Part shown: positions 32,901 through 33,309 of the stretch, piece after piece
How the letters are laid out: each line of letters starts with the position of its first letter
Position numbering within the stretch: position 1 is the stretch's first letter
Assembly: GCA_003135055.1 (NCBI GenBank)
Contig: PLDF01000221.1
Span: forward strand, 22,566 to 55,874
DNA length: 33,309 nt
DNA from: Bryobacterales bacterium
GTDB taxonomy: Bacteria; Acidobacteriota; Terriglobia; Bryobacterales; Bryobacteraceae
Direction: 5' to 3'
The notes under the pieces: model-generated
Told to the model about the DNA's origin: nothing
Databases searched by the model: none
Seen by the model: only the letters and a program-made list of their open reading frames with translations
Position numbers and translations under genes: made by a program

Positions 32901-33309
32901 CTTTCAGTTTTCGGATTCGAATGGGGGCTCGGATCTGACCAGCGTTGGCGCGCTGTTCAATGCCACGTCCAGTATGCCGGGCGGGTGCGCGGTGATCTAT
33001 AACCGGGCTCAGAACGCGCTGGTGCTGTACACGGATGCGGGCGCGCAGCCGGCAAGCTCGATAACGCCGGGCAGCGGGACGCAGCAGAACAGCCAGTGTA
33101 CGCTGAGCGGGGCAGGGTCGAGCGCCACGATATCCGGGAATGTGTTGACGCTGAATCTATCGCTCTCGTTTCAGGCGGCATTCGTTGGAACGAAGAACGT
33201 ATACATGGAGGCGGCGAGCTCCAGCGTAACTCTGGCCTGGCAGGCCGAGGGCGCCTGGACCGTGCCGAAGGTGGTTTCCGGACCGGCTGTGGCGTCGGTG
33301 ACGCCGGCG
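23968..33309 (+). CDS. giant SBBP beta-propeller and tandem-domain secreted protein (3' end beyond window)
   Basis: An open frame of 3114 codons with no stop, cut by the window edge. The signal peptide is MAKHTFLISFLAAFPALAA. Residues 20-220 resemble the DUF7948 N-terminal region that precedes SBBP repeats (FFVANDGQTAPEVRFMAKGSG, VNFFTGGQQNWHAGLP, YRDLYAGIDMAYGG). Residues about 223-670 hold seven SBBP beta-propeller repeats, each with a core like VDSTGAAYVAGFTAS followed by LGG-type strands. From residue 681 on there are 17 complete copies, and the start of an 18th, of a domain of about 142 residues. Each has a core GACAVIYNRAQNTLALLTD, NSQCVLSGSGSSV, LTLNLAIAFQPAF and KNVYM.A, ending W..EGTW. 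The architecture fits an extracellular or cell-surface adhesin-like protein. The start is supported by AGGG 4 nt upstream. I do not recognise a named family for the 142-residue domain. Confidence 0.9.
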   Translation, partial: MAKHTFLISFLAAFPALAASPANNGIPLFFVANDGQTAPEVRFMAKGSGLTAYFLKDEAVFRTFGSSIRMHLEGANPKVRVEGSNPLAGQVNFFTGGQQNWHAGLPMYGAVAYRDLYAGIDMAYGGSGRNLKSEFLVAAGADPSQIRVRYVGAGEVRIEADGALAITVNGEILHERAPEAYQIRGGKRVAVRSRFQAGADGAFGFALGGYDRSLPLVIDPVLSYSTLLGGSGADAANALAVDSTGAAYVAGFTASYDLPTLSPVQAANGGGNDVFVAKLNSTGNALVYCTYLGGTGDDRAFGIAVDSTGAAYVTGWTQSANFPVRNALQASLGGGQNAFIAKLTPTGNGLAYSTFLGGKGSDSGNGIALDSSLNAYIVGDTTSTNFPVTASGFQKTYHGGQDAFAAKLSSSGATLLYSTYIGGGNLDHGAAIAVDASGTAYITGSTSSTDFPMASAFQGINGGGQNAFITRLNAAGTSLVFSTFLGGSGGRTGYPEAGQGIALDSTGNAYIAGVTSSANFPLMNPAQSTLNGSTDAFVAKMGATGALAYSTYLGGSGLDSANAIAVDSSGNAYIGGYTYSIDLPVVSPIQPAIGSVGSTDAFVGKLSPAGNSVSFLTYLGGNDSDTATGIAIDSSGSVYVAGWTLSANFPVLNAYQTSNAGNYGAFVTKYVFNVGPVNVSVTPNSGGGTTQAFSFQYSDANGAPDLTAVGALFNTSSSLTGACAVIYNRTQNTLALLTDTAAQPATSLTPGSGTQQNSQCVLSGGGSSVSLSGNLLTLNLAIAFQGGFAGAKNIYMQAANPFQITVWQAEGTWGVLPAIAMTVTPASGNATQQTFNFQVSDSLGATDLASIGALFNTSASTTGACSVTYTRAQNTLALLTDAGALPAGSLTPGSGTQQNSQCVLNGAGSSVSAAGNLLTLNLALSFQPAFGGTKNVYMDAVSNYGTLNWTQEGTWTSPPVVTMAVSPSSGNAIQQTFSVQVSDSTGAADLTTAGVLFNATASTVAGCAINYNQAQNTLVLLTDAGGQPAASIAPGGGTQQNSQCVLNGAGSSVALSGNVLTLNLGIAFQPAFSGAKNVYVQAANPYETVNLQLEGTWIAPPVVTLAVTPASGAGASQKFTFQATDSLAATDLTTVGVLFNSTTSTTSACAVVYNRALNTLALLTDGGAQPASMIAPGSGTGQNSQCVLSGSGSSVSLSGNTLTLNLTLTFQPAFAGTKNVYMDAANPFETVNFQLEGTWITASAPGLSVTPSSGNASQQTFSLQVSDPVGTADLVTVGLLFNSTVSTTAGCAVTYNRAQNALSLQTDAGAAPASSITPGSGTQQNSQCVLNGAGSSVASAGNVLTLNLAIAFQPAFGGAKNVYSEAIATVQSVSWQQEGTWISPPVVTMAVTPASGAGTQQTFSFQATDSLAATDLTTVGVLFNSTTSTTSACAVIYNRALNTLALLTDGGAQPASSIAPGSGTQQNSQCVLSGSGSSVSAAGNTLTLNLQISFLPAFTGTKNIYMDAANPYETVNWQVEGTWVVASAIAVSVTPSAGTGTQQTFNLQVSDPLGAADLTTVGLLFNSSVSTTGACAVLYSRAQNTLTLLTDTGAPPTGSLTPGSGTQQNSQCILSGSGSSVAVAGNVVSLSLAIVFQPVFSGTRALYAEAIGIAQTVNWQQEGTWTSAPGVTLAVTPSAGAGTSQIFSFQTTDSLAATDLTTVGVLFNSTTSTASACAVIYNRAQNTLALLTDAGAQPASSITPGSGIAQNSQCVLSGSGSSVASVGNTLTLNLTFTFQPAFAGAQNVYMDAANPLETVNFQLEGTWTTGAALAMSVTPSSGNGTQQTFGLQVSDPVGASDLTTVGLLFNSTASTSGACAVTYNQAQNTLTLLTDAGVALASFITPGSGTLQNSQCVLNGAFSSASVAGNVLTLNLAIAFQPAFSGVKNVYSEAIGASQSVSWQQEGTWISPPVVAMAVMPSSGSGLQQRFSFQVTDSLSAGDLTSVGVLFNTAAAASGACAVIYNSAQSTLALLTDAGAQPAGSIAPGSGSQQNSQCVLSGSGSSVSVFGNTLTLSLTLTFLPAFTGTKNVYMDAANLYEAVNWQAEGSWVAAAALSISVTPSSGNATQQTFNLAVSDPQGAADLTTVGLLFNSSVSTTGACAVLYNRAQNTLALLTDAGTQPAGSLSPGGGTQQNSQCVLNGSGSNVAVSGSVLVLNLAVSFQPGFSGTKSVYAEAVAASQTLSWQQEGIWTSPPVVTMAVTPSSGGGPQQKFVLQVTDSLAGTDIATVGVLIGSTATTTAGACAVMYNSAQNSLALLTDAGAQPASSIGPGSGSQQNSQCVLNGGGSSVSANGNTLTLSLALTFQPAFIGPKNIYMDAANPYETVNWQAEGTWVAAPAPAISVTPSSGIATQQTFSLQVSDALGATDLSTVGILFNSTTSTAGACAVTYNRAQNALMLLTDAGAQPASAIAPGSGAQQNSQCALNGAGSSVSASGNTLTLNLAIGFQPAFSGTKNLYTEAISTYQTVNWQQQGTWASPPVVTMAVTPSSGGGAQQRFSFQVTDSLAAGDLSTIGVLFNSTASATGACAVIYNSAQNTLVLLTDAGAQPGSSIAPGSGSQQNSQCVLTGSGSSVSQSGNTLTLNLTFTFQAAFTGVKNVYMDAANPYETVSWLLEGTWATVPVITGSVTPASGSGPQQTFSFQFSDSAGTADLTTAGALINATAATTGACAVIYNRSQNTLMLLTDSGGQPAGSITPGSGTQQNSQCILTGAGSAASVSGNTLTLNLSLSFQTAFDGVKNIYVDTADPSSTIAWQLVGSWAATPVGPSVVSVTPASGSGYQQTFSLRYSDSAGAADLSTVWVFITQNFGSTSANSCVLYYAKAVNQLFLLNDAGTIWSSSAAPGAAIALSNKQCSVNVAAASATASGTDLNMNLPVTFTSAYAGNKGVYMYASSAGGAVSGWQQEGSWSVPQPAPPTLTAGPVTPASGSGTQQAFSFQFSDSNGGSDLTSVGALFNATSSMPGGCAVIYNRAQNALVLYTDAGAQPASSITPGSGTQQNSQCTLSGAGSSATISGNVLTLNLSLSFQAAFVGTKNVYMEAASSSVTLAWQAEGAWTVPKVVSGPAVASVTPA
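26008..33309 (+). repeat. tandem array of ~426-bp coding repeats
   Basis: Using the V-T-P-x-S/A-G codon as anchor, units start at 26008, 26434, 26860, 27286, 27712, 28138, 28564, 28990, 29416, 29842, 30268, 30694, 31123, 31549, 31975, 32407, 32860 and 33298. The first eleven intervals are exactly 426 bp. Later ones are 429, 426, 426, 432, 453 and 438. Units from the fourth to the fourteenth alternate between two subtypes. The array continues beyond the window. Confidence 0.93.

Noticed and set aside
26008..33309. CRISPR-like or non-coding satellite array
   Set aside because: The unit is 426 bp, a multiple of 3, in an uninterrupted reading frame with conserved residues; there is no short repeat/spacer structure.

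Overview
The window looks like a chromosomal segment of a high-GC soil-type Acidobacteriota, most like the Bryobacterales/Solibacter group. This rests on family content, not on a search: an Oar-like TonB receptor with an N-terminal carboxypeptidase-regulatory-like domain, a PQQ dehydrogenase, a DUF1080/FG-GAP protein, ThuA, an SBBP-repeat giant protein and a multihaem-TPR lipoprotein, a combination typical of that group. No RNA genes, CRISPR arrays or complete insertion sequences were seen.

Left part (1-16.1 kb): a MaoC-like hydratase (208-657), a seven-CXXCH cytochrome/TPR lipoprotein (795-3119) and a mandelate-racemase-type enolase-superfamily enzyme (3249-4412). An exported sugar-oxidation cluster on the + strand follows: TonB receptor (4818-8366), PQQ dehydrogenase (8462-10465), DUF1080 + FG-GAP protein (10760-12739) and ThuA-like protein (12807-13688). 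A divergent pair, an MFS transporter (14111-15280, -) and a 3'-truncated Gfo/Idh/MocA oxidoreductase (15289-16083, +), shares a palindromic start region. Together these suggest uptake and oxidation of glycosides or sugar acids, with keto-sugar intermediates as a reasonable inference.

Middle part (16.3-22.9 kb, all - strand): a family-2-like glycosyltransferase (16315-17922), then a diversity-generating retroelement (DGR). Its parts in transcription order are a 971-residue target protein (19923-22838) with DUF4062, NACHT NTPase and formylglycine-enzyme-like C-type-lectin domains; the variable repeat VR at the very 3' end of the target; a hairpin with a T-tract; avd (19488-19853); a reverse transcriptase (18458-19504); and the template repeat TR (18329-18439). 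TR and VR align without gaps over 111 bp at an exact offset of 1600. They differ at 22 positions, and 21 of these are adenines in the TR sense strand, which is the hallmark of adenine-directed mutagenic retrohoming. The system resembles a hypermutable intracellular sensor of the STAND/NACHT type. The RT gene carries an apparent one-base frameshift in its C-terminal region, so its activity is in question.

Right part (23.0-33.3 kb): a DUF433/DUF5615 toxin-antitoxin-like pair in which both genes seem to have small indels at their 5' ends, flanked by an imperfect ~50-bp repeat. Then comes the start of a giant exported protein (23968 to beyond the window edge, at least 3114 codons). It has an N-terminal DUF7948-like region, seven SBBP beta-propeller repeats, and at least 17 tandem copies of a 142-residue domain. 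Eleven consecutive intervals in the array are exactly 426 bp, with an alternating A-B higher-order pattern.
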